NCBI GenBank assembly: GCA_963753105.1
Contig: CAVWBD010000003.1
Coordinates: 1-64,000, forward strand
Length of the DNA: 64,000 nt
DNA from: SZUA-36 sp963753105
GTDB taxonomy: Bacteria; Pseudomonadota; Gammaproteobacteria; Xanthomonadales; SZUA-36
Direction of reading: 5' to 3'
The position numbers were made by a program, and so were the translations under genes. Below are positions 1 to 8,424 of the stretch, in pieces; position 1 is the first letter of the stretch; each line of letters opens with the position of its first letter. The notes under the pieces were generated by a model. It was given only the letters and a program-made list of their open reading frames with translations. It made no database searches and was not told where the DNA came from.

Positions 1-643
1 CGTCTGTGCCAACCCCCACTCGCTGGTCACCGCGCAAGCCGACCCGGCATTTCAGAGGCGATCCACGAGGCCGACCTGGTCACCCCGGACGGCACGGCAT
101 CGTGCTGGCGTCACGTATCCTCGGTGGCAACATCCGTGAGCGGATTACTGGCAGTGATATTTTCCAGGGGTTGAGCGAGCGGCTGGACCAAGCGGGTGGA
201 ACAGTTATTTCTTCCTGGGTTCAACAGAGGAAACCCTGGCGGCTATCAAGGACAAGCTCGCGGCAGATTATCCCAATATCCGTTTTGCCGGCTCGTATTC
301 TCCGCCATTCAAGGCGGAGTTCGATGATGCGGATAACCGGCAGATGACAGACGCCATCAACACCGCGAAACCGGACGTGCTGTGGGTGGGTATGACGGCC
401 CCCAAGCAGGAGAAGTGGATTCACCAGCACCGTGATCAACTGGACGTGAAGTTTATCGGCGCCATCGGCGCGGTGTTCGATTTTTACACGGGTAAGGTGA
501 AGCGCTCACACCCTGTTTTTCAGAAAATGGGCTTGGAGTGGTTGCCGCGCTTGCTGCGGGAACCCAGGCGGTTGTTCAGAAGGAATTTCGTTTCATCGCC
601 CAAGTTTCTGTGGTTGGTGCTGAAACAGCGTTTCGACGTTTAA
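1..643 (+). CDS. WecG/TagA/CpsF-family glycosyltransferase, 5'-truncated and frameshifted
   Basis: Members of this family transfer N-acetylmannosamine(uronic acid)-type sugars to lipid-linked intermediates at the inner membrane during surface polysaccharide synthesis. The gene enters from the left edge. Conserved family blocks appear in order but in three frames: ANPHSLV, ADLVTPDG, ASRILGG and RERITGSD, then YFFLGSTEET, KPDVLWVGMTAPKQEKW and the C-terminal GAVFDFYTGKVKRSHP with WLPRLLREPRRLFRR. Reading needs frame changes near 55, 97 and 204. From about 210 to the stop at 641-643 it is continuous. Because every conserved block survives, I read the breaks as sequence errors rather than decay. 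The 5' end and any promoter lie outside the window. The neighbouring genes suggest an exopolysaccharide or O-antigen role. Confidence 0.85.
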
Positions 644-843
644 AAATGGATCCCGGATAGTGGCTGCGGATTATAGGCCGGGATGACGCGGCAGTGCATT
701 CCGCGGATGACGGAATCTATAAATGGATCCCGGGTTTTGTGCAGGGATGCACTATGTCGCGGGAGACATGGAGGTGCGGACGACCTAGTCCGGCATGACG
801 GATATGCAGGATCGAGTCCGGGGTGGCGAGTCTTGTGGTTGAA
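644..843. repeat. Family D palindromic repeats (degenerate)
   Basis: The gap holds degraded copies of the short palindromic unit seen elsewhere in the window, built from ATGGATCCCGG followed some 20-40 bases later by CGGGATGACG. At least two unit starts are visible (near 647 and 722). Apparent open frames across it on both strands have no family resemblance and are repeat translations. Confidence 0.75.
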
Positions 844-844
844 T

Positions 845-1156
845 TCAAGCCACCTTTCTGCCATCTATTACGAGTGGTTTAACTGCTAATGGTGGTGAGT
901 TCCTTTCAGCAACTTCCAGGTCGTAGTGAGCTTGGAGATTCACCCAGTACTGGGCTGTCGTACCCAACGCAGCACCTATAAGACGCGCCATCGACGCGGA
1001 AATGGACGATTTTCCGGCCAGGATCCGGCTGACCTGGATTGGCGCCTTGCCAATACTCTTGGCCAGGGCATAGGCTGAAATACCCAGTTCCTCAAGCGTT
1101 TCTCGCAATAATTCACCCGGATGTACCGGGGGCATGGTCTGGATTCTCTTCGTCAT
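845..1156 (-). CDS. higA: HigA-type addiction-module antitoxin (XRE helix-turn-helix)
   Basis: This 103-residue protein matches the HigA antitoxin family: the opening PPVHPGELLRETLEELG, a helix-turn-helix of XRE type (ISAYALAKSIGKAPIQVSRIL, about residues 26-46) and the WVNLQAHYDLEVAE segment. HigA normally neutralises the ribosome-dependent mRNase HigB and represses the higBA promoter. Here only a fragment of higB lies directly upstream, four bases from the start codon, so this is probably an orphan antitoxin. A tandem palindrome about 140 bases upstream could be its operator. It may now act only as a repressor, or protect against related toxins; that is inference. Confidence 0.85.
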   Translation of the reverse strand: MTKRIQTMPPVHPGELLRETLEELGISAYALAKSIGKAPIQVSRILAGKSSISASMARLIGAALGTTAQYWVNLQAHYDLEVAERNSPPLAVKPLVIDGRKVA

Positions 1157-1159
1157 TTC

Positions 1160-1305
1160 TTAACCTCTTACCCCTCTGTGATAATCCACGATTTCTACGT
1201 CGTGTGCGTTTCCGTTCCGCCATTCAAAGCACACCCTATGGGGCAAACAATCTCTCTGATTCCTTACTTGCAAAACTGACAATTGACATGATAGTAACGT
1301 AAGGC
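1160..1305 (-). pseudogene. higB: higB toxin remnant (C-terminal part only)
   Basis: Reading the minus strand into higA gives a short open segment ending at the TAA at 1160-1162. Its last part, RVCFEWRNGNAHDVEIVDYH, matches the conserved C-terminus of HigB/RelE-type toxins. The N-terminal two thirds expected for a ~92-residue HigB are missing: two in-frame stops occur near 1308-1313, and no start codon is apparent. The RNase fold should be incomplete and the toxin inactive. A small deletion or recombination at the direct repeats upstream could explain the loss. Confidence 0.7.
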
Positions 1306-1326
1306 GTTATTAACGTAAAGTGTTAA
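1295..1326. promoter_or_regulatory. Tandem palindromes upstream of higBA remnant, likely HigA operator
   Basis: Two adjacent imperfect palindromes, TAACGTAAGGCGTTA at 1295-1309 and TTAACGTAAAGTGTTAA at 1310-1326, share most of their bases as a 16-bp direct repeat. HigA-family dimers bind such palindromes over their own promoter. The placement just upstream of the toxin fragment fits. No footprint data are available; the assignment is by structure and position. Confidence 0.5.
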
Positions 1327-1462
1327 TAGTCTGATCTGCAAAATTTCTAAGCTTGAAAGTTACCTTTCCCATTCCACCAGTGTGCGAAGATTTCGTGAAT
1401 TGTTGAAGAGGCATTGTGCTCCACTCTGTGTAGGCGTTTGGATGGGTGCTGGAAAGAGCCGC

Positions 1463-2565
1463 CTAGCGGGAAAACAGGTCCCTGATACGGGTTGCCGCGT
1501 AATGGGTTTGGAATTTAACCGCGTTGCTGAGTTTGTCCGGGAACGCCATTTGAGCGGCTAACTGGGTAAGCCTGTAACCGGGTGTTTTCGAGGAATCCTG
1601 CAGTGAAGATGACTGCAGGATTTTTTTGTTTATACGGTTGGTGATTCGGCCTGGCTCCAGTCTTGAAAGCAGTTCCGGAGGAACCGGGGTATGCATCAAG
1701 ACTTTGGCGTTATGAAGCAGGTAGTAAAGCACCCGTGTCGCTCCCCAGGCGCGAGCACGCTCGCAGAGTAGATCGGTATCTATCTCCTGTTGGCAAATGA
1801 TTTCATGCACGTCCAGCAGGTTGTGGCTACAGAAATTCAGGTCCCGGAAGGCGTGGGTTGCCAGGTGCAGCAGGGTGTCTTCCGGGGAAAGTATGCGCAC
1901 CCGTTCGTTGCTATAGCCGGGGTGCTCCAGGCTCGCATTCCACAGGGTTTGCTCGTCGATGGTAAAAATATGCGGGTTGGTCAGACCCCGGTGGACTTCC
2001 ACGTAAGGGGCAGGGCGGTCTTTGGGTGTGAACATCCGCTCAAACAGCGTGTCGTGCGTAGCCGTCCTGTTTTCAGCCATGACCACCGGGTTCATCGTCT
2101 CGGCCAGCAGGCTGCAGGCTTTGTCGAAATCGCTTTCCCTGACCAGGAAATCCAGGTCAACCCCAATCCGGGGTGCCGATGCTGGTAAAGGTTGTTCGAA
2201 AATGCGGCGCCCTTCAGCAGGATGATGCGGATGCCGTTATCGTTGAACAAACCAAGCGCTTCATGCAGCCATGCCTGGTTCGACATTTCCGCGCCAACCA
2301 GGCGCAGGGCATTTTGCTTCAGGAAAACCTGGGCCGGGTGATCCAGATCCTCGAACAGGCCGGTTTTTATGGCATTGTGATAGAGCAGTGGTTGGAATGT
2401 ACGCGTGTAGATGTTGAAATCCGGTAGTGCGTTGAGTGATTCCAGCATTGTGTCCGGATCATCGGTCGCCATGTCAGCTTCATGGCCGGGACTCAACCTG
2501 GCAAAGCGCAGTAGCTGCAGGTATGCAGAGCTGATATCCGGCGGGCAGTAGACAGGTAATTCCAC
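1463..2565 (-). CDS. Family-5 nucleotidyltransferase-like protein (frameshifted near 2170)
   Basis: The protein (about 365 residues once joined) resembles the uncharacterised nucleotidyltransferase family that often sits in exopolysaccharide loci with PqqD-like and HprK-like proteins, as here. The N-terminal frame runs from 2565 through ILLKGAAFSNNLYQHRHP. The second frame picks up RIGVDLDFLVRESDFDKA, which holds the DxD pair expected to bind metal and nucleotide, and continues to the stop at 1463. One base change near 2170 restores a single frame. No signal peptide or membrane segment is seen. The substrate is unknown; modification of a sugar or a small carrier protein is a guess from context. 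Confidence 0.7.
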
Positions 2566-2603
2566 GGGCTAAGGTTAACCCGAACTGTCACGCAAGCGAA
2601 AGT

Positions 2604-2960
2604 TTAAACACAGTCATTCCGGCCTTGAGCCGGAATCTATTAGTGAGAGCAAAATGGACCCCGGGTCGAGCCCGGGGTGACGATTGTGGCGGGAGGATGC
2701 TGGACCAAGTCCGGCATGACGATTGTGGCGGGAGGATGCTGGACCAAGTCCGGCATAACGATTGTGGCGGGAGGATGCTGGACCAAGTCCGGCATGACGA
2801 TTGTGGCGGGAGGATGCTGGACCAAGTCCGGCATGACGATAGAGTCCGGGGTGACGGGGCAGTGCACTACCGGGATGACGAGAACGGAGGTGAATTACGG
2901 GATGACAATAAAATCATCACGCCAGTGGACTACCGAATTTATCACCGTAGATTTCCTACA
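2604..2960. repeat. Family D palindromic repeats flanking a tandem array
   Basis: The gap before the DUF4160 gene opens with an ATTCCGGccttgaGCCGGAAT-type palindrome (near 2615-2635), then CCCCGGGTCGAGCCCGGGG (near 2659-2677), then the 39-bp array, then looser units ending in GGGATGAC. Frames open on both strands here only because the units are multiples of three; I do not call them genes. Confidence 0.8.
2679..2834. repeat. Four tandem copies of a 39-bp unit
   Basis: Each unit begins GACGATTGTGGCGGGAGG and ends GGACCAAGTCCGGCAT. Copies start at 2679, 2718, 2757 and 2796 and differ by at most one base (A for G at 2757). A fifth copy breaks off after GACGAT at 2835-2840. The unit embeds one half of the family D palindrome, and near-identity suggests recent slippage or unequal exchange. 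The unit is 13 codons long, so it reads through in frame. Confidence 0.95.
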
Positions 2961-3016
2961 CCAATATGAGTAATAGACCAATTTAACGTATATTGTCGTT
3001 GCAACAGAATTTGGGC

Positions 3017-3253
3017 ATGCCTTCAGTAATGAAACTTGGCCCTTATCGTTTCTTCTTTTACAGCAATGAAGATGGAGAACCACCACACATCCATGTTCAA
3101 ACAGATAGAATGTTGGCGAAGTTCTGGCTGACTCCTGTGACTTTGGCAGGTTCAACAAGATTTCCGCCAAAGCAGTTAAGAAGTCTGGAATTAATGGTAG
3201 TCGAAAACAGAGATCTATTTTTGGAGGCCTGGAATGAGCACTTTGGAACTTGA
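3017..3253 (+). CDS. DUF4160 domain protein
   Basis: A 78-residue protein with the family signature GPYRFFFYSNEDGEPPHIHV and a WEHFG-like end (NEHFGT). I chose the ATG at 3017 because the family starts with a short MPxV(M)K lead; an in-frame codon at 2993 is poorly placed. DUF4160 genes are commonly found directly before a DUF2442 gene, as here, with a 20-base overlap. The pair has been suspected of being toxin-antitoxin-like, but no activity is established to my knowledge. Confidence 0.75.
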   Translation: MPSVMKLGPYRFFFYSNEDGEPPHIHVQTDRMLAKFWLTPVTLAGSTRFPPKQLRSLELMVVENRDLFLEAWNEHFGT

Positions 3254-3479
3254 GCGATATCCGCAGGCTCACAATGTGAAATGCACTGATGTTGCCATAA
3301 CCGTTGAGTTGCTTGACGGGCGGACGATTTCTGTTCCCTTGGTATGGTTTCCCAAACTTGCCCAGGCAAACAAAGATCAGCTCGAGAACTGGGAGCTATT
3401 GGGTGACGGTGAAGGAATTCACTGGCCGGATCTTGACGAAGACCTGAGTGTTGCCGGACTGCTGGCTGGCAGGCACTGA
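3234..3479 (+). CDS. DUF2442 domain protein
   Basis: An 81-residue protein with the DUF2442 pattern: VTITVELLDGR-like strand (AITVELLDGRTISVPL), the VWFPKLAQA stretch and the closing WPDLDEDLSVAGLLAG. Members bind partner proteins or DNA in the few cases discussed, but the function is not settled. Its start overlaps the DUF4160 gene by 20 bases, implying translational coupling and a joint role. Repeats begin four bases after its stop. Confidence 0.75.
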   Translation: MSTLELERYPQAHNVKCTDVAITVELLDGRTISVPLVWFPKLAQANKDQLENWELLGDGEGIHWPDLDEDLSVAGLLAGRH

Positions 3480-3482
3480 GAA

Positions 3483-3716
3483 AAATGGATCCCGGATATT
3501 CGCTGCGCGAATTCCGGGATGACGGGAAAGTTGTGCGAATTCCGGGATGACGAGGTAGTGCAAAATCCAGGATGACAAAATTTGTTGTCACCCCGGCGAC
3601 AGCCGGGGTCCGGGATGACGGGAAAGGTGTGCGAAATCCGGGATGACGAGGTAGTGCAAAATCCGGGATGACAAAATTTGTTGTCACCCCGGACTTGATC
3701 CGGGGTCGGATGACGG
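3483..3716. repeat. Family D palindromic repeats
   Basis: At least four units are visible: ATGGATCCCGG..CCGGGATGACG near 3485-3525, and repeated AAATCCGGGATGACGAGG and CACCCCGGACTTGATCC-type stretches to 3715. The block ends one base before the gmd stop codon. The open frame on the minus strand through this block is a repeat translation. Confidence 0.85.
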
Positions 3717-3717
3717 C

Positions 3718-4849
3718 TTATTCCACTGGCTGGTTTACATCGTAGCCGCTTTTCAGCAGCAAGCGGTTTTTCTTGGCAATCTGCAGATCGTTTGCAACCA
3801 TCTCCGTGATCATTTCATCCAGCGTCACACGCGGTTCCCAGCCCAGCTTGTTCTTGGCCTGGCTCGGGTCGCCTAACAACGTATCCACCTCGGTCGGGCG
3901 GTAGTATTTTTTGTCCACTGCCACCATCACGTCACCGGGTTTCACGGTGATGTCGTTTTCAGCGATATCCGGGTCGATGCTCTCGACGATGCCTTTCTCA
4001 TCCAGCCCTTCGCCCTCAAATCGCAGGCTGATACCCAGCTGGTTTGCTGATTTATTGATGAAGTCTCGCACCGTGGCTTGCCTGCCGGTGGCGATGACAA
4101 AATCTTCGGGCTTGTCCTGTTGCAACATCAGCCACTGCATTTCGACGTAGTCCTTGGCGTGGCCCCAGTCACGCAGTGAATTCATGTTGCCCATGTACAG
4201 GCACTTCTCCAGGCCCTGTGAAATATTGCACAGGCCCCGGGTGATCTTGCGGGTGACGAAGGTCTCGCCGCGGCGTGGCGATTCGTGGTTGAACAAAATA
4301 CCGTTGCAGGCATACATGCCGTAGGCCTCGCGGTAGTTGACCGTGATCCAGTAGCCGTACAGCTTGGCCACGCCATAAGGCGAGCGTGGGTAGAACGGCG
4401 TGGTCTCAGTTTGCGGGGATTCCTTGACCTTGCCGAACAACTCCGAGGTCGAGGCCTGGTAGATTCGGGTTTTGTCCGTCAAGTCCAGCAGGCGAACCGC
4501 TTCCAGGATGCGCAGGGTGCCCAGAGCCAACCACGTCGGCGGTGTACTCCGGCTCTTCAAACGACACGGCCACGTGGCTCTGCGCACCGAGGTTGTAGAT
4601 TTCATCGGGTTGCACCTGCTGGATGATACGTGTCATGTTCGAGGTGTCGGTCAGGTCCCCGTAGTGCAGTATGAAATGCCGGTTCTCGACGTCTGGCGCT
4701 TCGTAAATGTGGTCAATCCGCTCGGTGTTGAATGACGATGCGCGGCGCTTGATGCCGTGCACCTCGTAGCCTTTTTTCAGCAGGAATTCTGCCAGGTAGG
4801 AACCATCCTGCCCGGTGACACCGGTGATCAATGCTACTTTTCTGCTCAT
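3718..4849 (-). CDS. gmd: GDP-mannose 4,6-dehydratase (frameshifted near 4530)
   Basis: Gmd converts GDP-D-mannose to GDP-4-keto-6-deoxy-D-mannose, the first step to GDP-L-fucose, in the cytoplasm. The N-terminal frame carries the NADP-binding ALITGVTGQDGSYLAEFL, then KRRASSFNTERIDHIY and NLGAQSHVAVSFEEPEYTA. The second frame resumes with LGTLRILEAVRLL and includes the SPYGVAKLYGYW catalytic YxxxK and NHESPRRGETFVTRKI. One extra G near 4530 explains the break, and the joined length of about 376 residues is normal. It follows fcl by 13 bases on the same strand, so both are likely one operon feeding the surrounding polysaccharide genes. Confidence 0.93.
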
Positions 4850-4862
4850 GTTCTATGAATCC

Positions 4863-5931
4863 TCACGTGTCCAGCGTCTCATAATGTTCAACGAACCATT
4901 TATAGGCGTCCGCCAGGCCTTCCTGGAGTGAAATTTCCGGCTGCCAGCCCATCTCCCTGAGCCGGGAACTGTCCAGCAGTTTGCGCGGCGTGCCATCCGG
5001 TTTGCTGGTGTCGTAATTGATGGTGCCTGTAAAACCGGTTACCTCGCCGATCAGTTCCGCCAGTTCACGGATGGAGCAATCCACGCCGGAACCCACATTG
5101 ATATGCGACAGGCGCGGGTTGGTTACTTCCCGGTATTTCTCCGTGGGCAGGTTCATCACGTGTATGCAGGCGCCGGCCATGTCATCCACGTGCAGGAATT
5201 CGCGCAGTGGATTGCCGCTGCCCCAGATGGTGATGCTGTCTGTGCCGTTCAGTTTTGCCTCGTGAAAACGCCGCAGTAGCGCAGGGATCACATGGCTGTT
5301 TTCCGGGTGGTAATTGTCACCCGGGCCATACAGGTTGGTGGGCATGACGCTGCGGTAATCGGTGCCGTACTGGCGGTTGTACGATTCGCACAGCTTGATG
5401 CCGGCGATCTTGGCGATGGCGTAGGGCTCGTTGGTGGGTTCCAGCGGGCCGGTCAGTAGTTCTGACTTCCTTGATGGGCTGCTCGGCCAGTCTCGGGTAA
5501 ATACAGGAGCTGCCCAAAAACAGCAGCTTTTTCACGCCGTGGCGCCAGGCCTGGTGGATGATGTTGCACTCAATGGCCAGGTTCTCGTAGATGAACTCGG
5601 CCGGGTAGATGTGGTTGGCGTGGATGCCGCCGACCTTGGCAGCGGCCAGGTAGATTTCGTCAAATGGACCCCGGGTCGAGCCCGGGGTGACTTCATCATC
5701 ATCATTCCGGCGAAAGCCGGAATCTGGTTGGTGATCCCCACAGTCGTCATTCCGGCGAAAGCCGGAATCCATTTCACTGAAGAAGTCAGCTACTTGCTGC
5801 TGGTTGGCCAGGTCCAGTTCGCTCAAATCACGCGTGATGATTTCGTTGTTTTCATCTTTTCCAAGCTGTCTTTGCAAAGCCGAGCCCACCATGCCCTTGT
5901 GACCTGCTATGTAGATACGTTTCTTGGTCAT
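4863..5931 (-). CDS. fcl: GDP-L-fucose synthase (frameshifted near 5467; 37-residue repeat insertion)
   Basis: Fcl (WcaG) epimerises and reduces the Gmd product to GDP-L-fucose. Visible are IAGHKGMVGSALQRQL at the N-terminus, YLAAAKVGGIHANHIYPA, LFLGSSCIYP and, in the second frame, MPTNLYGPGDNYHPENSHV with REFLHVDDMA and SKPDGTPRKLLD. Removing one G near 5467 joins the frames through SELLTGPLEPTNEPYAIAK, which carries the YxxxK. Between FFSE and DEIYLAAAK, where relatives have only two or three residues, lie 37 extra residues encoded by palindromic repeats (5663-5773), preserving the frame. The insertion falls in a surface-loop position before a core strand, so the enzyme may tolerate it. Confidence 0.9.
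5663..5773. repeat. Family D palindromes inserted in frame inside fcl
   Basis: The 111-bp segment consists of one CCCCGGGTCGAGCCCGGGG palindrome and two copies of TTCCGGCGAAAGCCGGAA, the same units found between genes in this window. Its length is a multiple of three, it has no stop in the fcl frame, and it reads as two SGFRRNDD peptides plus TPGSTRGPF. The flanking fcl sequence resumes at exactly the homologous positions. Confidence 0.9.
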
Positions 5932-6071
5932 ACGGCTTGTTCACCTGGCGCGTGGTCAATGCTTGGGGCTAGTTTAACTGGATTGGGGGAAGGCATGTCA
6001 ATTTCAGAGCCACGGGGCGACAAGCCGGGTACAGCTTGGTAGCATGCTGCTATCACCGCCTGGACGTTTTG

Positions 6072-6761
6072 ATGACCGAGAAATCACCGTTGTTGTCCCG
6101 CTACTTTCTGATCTCGGTCGTTGCCGTTTCCGCAATCGTTTTACTGTCGCTGTCCTGGCCCCGTCTGCAGGCCAGCCTGCGTTACCTGCCGGTGGACACG
6201 GCCCTGTCCAAATACCGGGAGTCCGGTACGATCAAGCCGGAACAACTCGATGCCCTGTTGGAACGGGCAGGGGAGGCCATTGCCCTGCATGACCACTACC
6301 GTTACTGGGACGGTCTCAGCGAGTTGGAAGTGCTGGGTGGGGGGGATATGGCCAGGCCATACTGGCAGCGCCGGCAAATGCTGGAACAGTCCATATCATC
6401 AGCCGGGGAAGTGGTCAGGCGGGCACCGGCCAGGCCGCGCGCCTGGTTGCGCATTGCCAGGCTCAGGGAGTTTTTGGGTTACTCGCACGACCAAATCATC
6501 CCGGCCTGGAAGATGTCGGTATTAACAGGCAGGGTGGAGCCCACCCTGATGCTGGTGCGGCTTGAACTGGGGTTCAGATATTTTGCCGGTCTGGATGATG
6601 AATCGCTTGCACTGTTGCGTGACCAGGTCGTGCTGACCTGGGCCGTGCAGAAAAAACAGCTGTTGGACGCGTTGAAAGACGGTTCGCTGGAAATCGGGCT
6701 GATGCGGGAGATCCTGTCAAACGATTATCCGGACATCATCAAGGCAATGGAGGCTGGATGA
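6072..6761 (+). CDS. Hypothetical membrane-anchored protein next to the O-antigen ligase
   Basis: A 229-residue protein of unknown function. One N-terminal membrane helix (about residues 10-28, LISVVAVSAIVLLSLSW) is followed by a soluble region rich in helices, with TPR-like spacing around RAPARPRAWLRIARLREFLG. I prefer the ATG at 6072 over 6036 because it places a standard signal anchor at the start. Its stop overlaps the ligase start by four bases (ATGA), which implies co-translation. Similar small anchored proteins often accompany Wzy/WaaL-type genes, so a helper role in polysaccharide assembly is plausible but unproven. Confidence 0.6.
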   Translation: MTEKSPLLSRYFLISVVAVSAIVLLSLSWPRLQASLRYLPVDTALSKYRESGTIKPEQLDALLERAGEAIALHDHYRYWDGLSELEVLGGGDMARPYWQRRQMLEQSISSAGEVVRRAPARPRAWLRIARLREFLGYSHDQIIPAWKMSVLTGRVEPTLMLVRLELGFRYFAGLDDESLALLRDQVVLTWAVQKKQLLDALKDGSLEIGLMREILSNDYPDIIKAMEAG

Positions 6762-8106
6762 CGACCGTACTCCACAGGCTCCTGTTGCTGCTGGTCATAC
6801 TTGCGCCGTTGCCGCTGGGCAGTAACCGTGAGTGGTCGTGGACCTTGTGTGCGTTCACCGTGGGCCTGATCACGCTTGGCTGGGTGTTGCAATCAATACT
6901 CAGACCACAGCAGGTTTCAAGCTCACTCAAGCCACCTGTCATCGTGCTGTTCCTGGTCGTCTGTGCCTGGGCATGGCTGCAAACCGTTGCCTGGGTGCCG
7001 TTTGACTGGAAACACCCCTTTGGGGTATGAATGAGCTTGTACAGGACTGGACCATGCCGGGCAGTATTTCTTTATCCCCACAGGACAGCCTGGTGGCAAT
7101 GATGCGCTTGCTTTGTTACGGACTGGTCTTCTTCCTGGCCTTTCAGTTTGGCCGCAACCGTGACAGGGCGCTCGCCAGTTTCAGGTGGATTGCCTTTGCC
7201 GGGTTTGCGTATGCCATCTACGGCCTGATCATTTTCTGGGGTGAGTTTGGCACCCTGTTCTGGTTTTTCGACGAGAGTTTCAAGGGGGATGTCAGGGGCA
7301 CGTTTGTCAACCGTAATTCTTTTGCGACCTATACCGGCTTGTCGTTGTTGTGTGCAATGGCGGTGTTCAGCCGAGCCGTTAACAGGACGCATGTGCCCAT
7401 TGGGGTACCGATGGGCAGGGAATTGCGGGTCGAGCGTTTCATTTTGCTGGTGTGGAAGCCATTGACCGCCATCCTGCTGATGACCACGGCCCTGATCCTG
7501 ACCCATTCCAGGGGCGGGTTTTTCAGCACGCTGGCAGGTGGCCTGGTGTTGCTGTTTTTGTTCAACAGGCGCCAGCGTGGTGGCAGTACCAGGTCGAAGA
7601 TGGCACTGGCCGGCGCCGTAACGGTCGCGGTGCTTGCTTTTGTGCTGACTTCCGAGGTGTTGCTCGAGCGCATAGACCGTCTTACGGCAGATGCCCCCGG
7701 CCGTTTACAGGTTTATGAAATGACGGCGGGTGCCATTGAGGACAATCCCGTGTTCGGGTTTGGTTACGGCACGTTCTCCGATAGTTTCAGGCTTTACCGG
7801 GATGACAAGCTGACTGCTCATTACGATAAAACCCACAACACCTACCTGGAGAATATTTTTGAACTGGGCTGGCCGGTGGCGGGTTTGTTGGTCCTTTGTA
7901 TCGCCTGGCTGACCCTGCTGTGTTTCAGGGGTGCATGGACCCGGGGCAGGGACTGGATCTACCCGGCCACCGGTGCTGCTGCGACCGTGCTGGTTGCGAT
8001 ACATTCCTTTTTTGATTTCAGCCTGCAAATGCCGGGTATCGCGATCACCTATGCCTGTATCCTGGGTGTGGGTTGTGCGCAGTCGTATTCTTCACGGTCA
8101 ACGTGA
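6758..8106 (+). CDS. O-antigen ligase / polymerase family membrane protein (frameshifted near 7017)
   Basis: A multi-span protein (about 448 residues, 10 or more hydrophobic helices) of the Wzy_C/WaaL family that joins or polymerises lipid-linked glycans on the periplasmic side. The large periplasmic loop holds the RGTFVNRNSFATY and TRSRGG-like (THSRGGF) motifs, then GFGYGTFSDSFRLY and THNTYLENIFELG, typical of this family. The first 90 residues are in another frame: restoring a T in CCCTTTGGGG near 7017 gives HPFWGMNELVQDW and joins them. It is coupled to the preceding anchored protein. Whether it is a polymerase or a ligase cannot be told from sequence. Confidence 0.85.
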
Positions 8107-8139
8107 CGGGTTCTACCTGGCGGCGATATAATTCTGTTC

Positions 8140-8424
8140 ATGAATTTCCAACCCAACGACCGATTTAACATATCAGACGAAGTCCTCTCGCAGGAGGTCA
8201 ATGGCGAGACCGTATTGCTCGATCTTAACGGCGAAAGCTACTTTGGTTTGAATGAAGTAGGAACGCGTATCTGGCAGTTATTCCAGTCAGACATAACGGT
8301 TGCCGAGATGCTGGATACCCTGTCTGGTGAATATGACGTAAATCCTGAGCAACTGGAAAGCGATGTGGGTGACTTGTTGGACAAGCTCGCCGAAGCCGGC
8401 TTGGTCAGCGTAAAGCATGCCTGA
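8140..8424 (+). CDS. PqqD-like small protein of the HprK-related system
   Basis: A 94-residue PqqD-fold protein: SDEVLSQEVNGETVLLDL, then YFGLNEVGTRIWQLF and the winged-helix-like tail LDKLAEAGLV. PqqD relatives bind peptide substrates for modifying enzymes. Outside cofactor synthesis they recur beside HprK-like kinases and family-5 nucleotidyltransferases in exopolysaccharide loci, and all three types occur within 7 kb here. Its end overlaps the HprK-like gene by eight bases, so the two are probably made together. The modified substrate is unknown. Confidence 0.8.
   Translation: MNFQPNDRFNISDEVLSQEVNGETVLLDLNGESYFGLNEVGTRIWQLFQSDITVAEMLDTLSGEYDVNPEQLESDVGDLLDKLAEAGLVSVKHA

Noticed and set aside
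2679..2834. CRISPR array
   Set aside because: The units are directly adjacent without unique spacers, and no cas gene is present.
2625..2973. Open frames of 75-114 codons on both strands over the 39-bp array
   Set aside because: They exist because the unit is 39 bases long and lacks stops; the translation is purely repetitive and has no start signal or family resemblance.
3097..3687. 196-codon minus-strand frame
   Set aside because: It runs antisense to the DUF4160 and DUF2442 genes and through palindromic repeats; composition is repeat-derived.
5532..5777. Minus-strand 81-codon frame and plus-strand 203-codon frame over fcl
   Set aside because: Both are shadows of fcl caused by the repeat insertion and GC-rich codons; conserved fcl residues are in the other frame.
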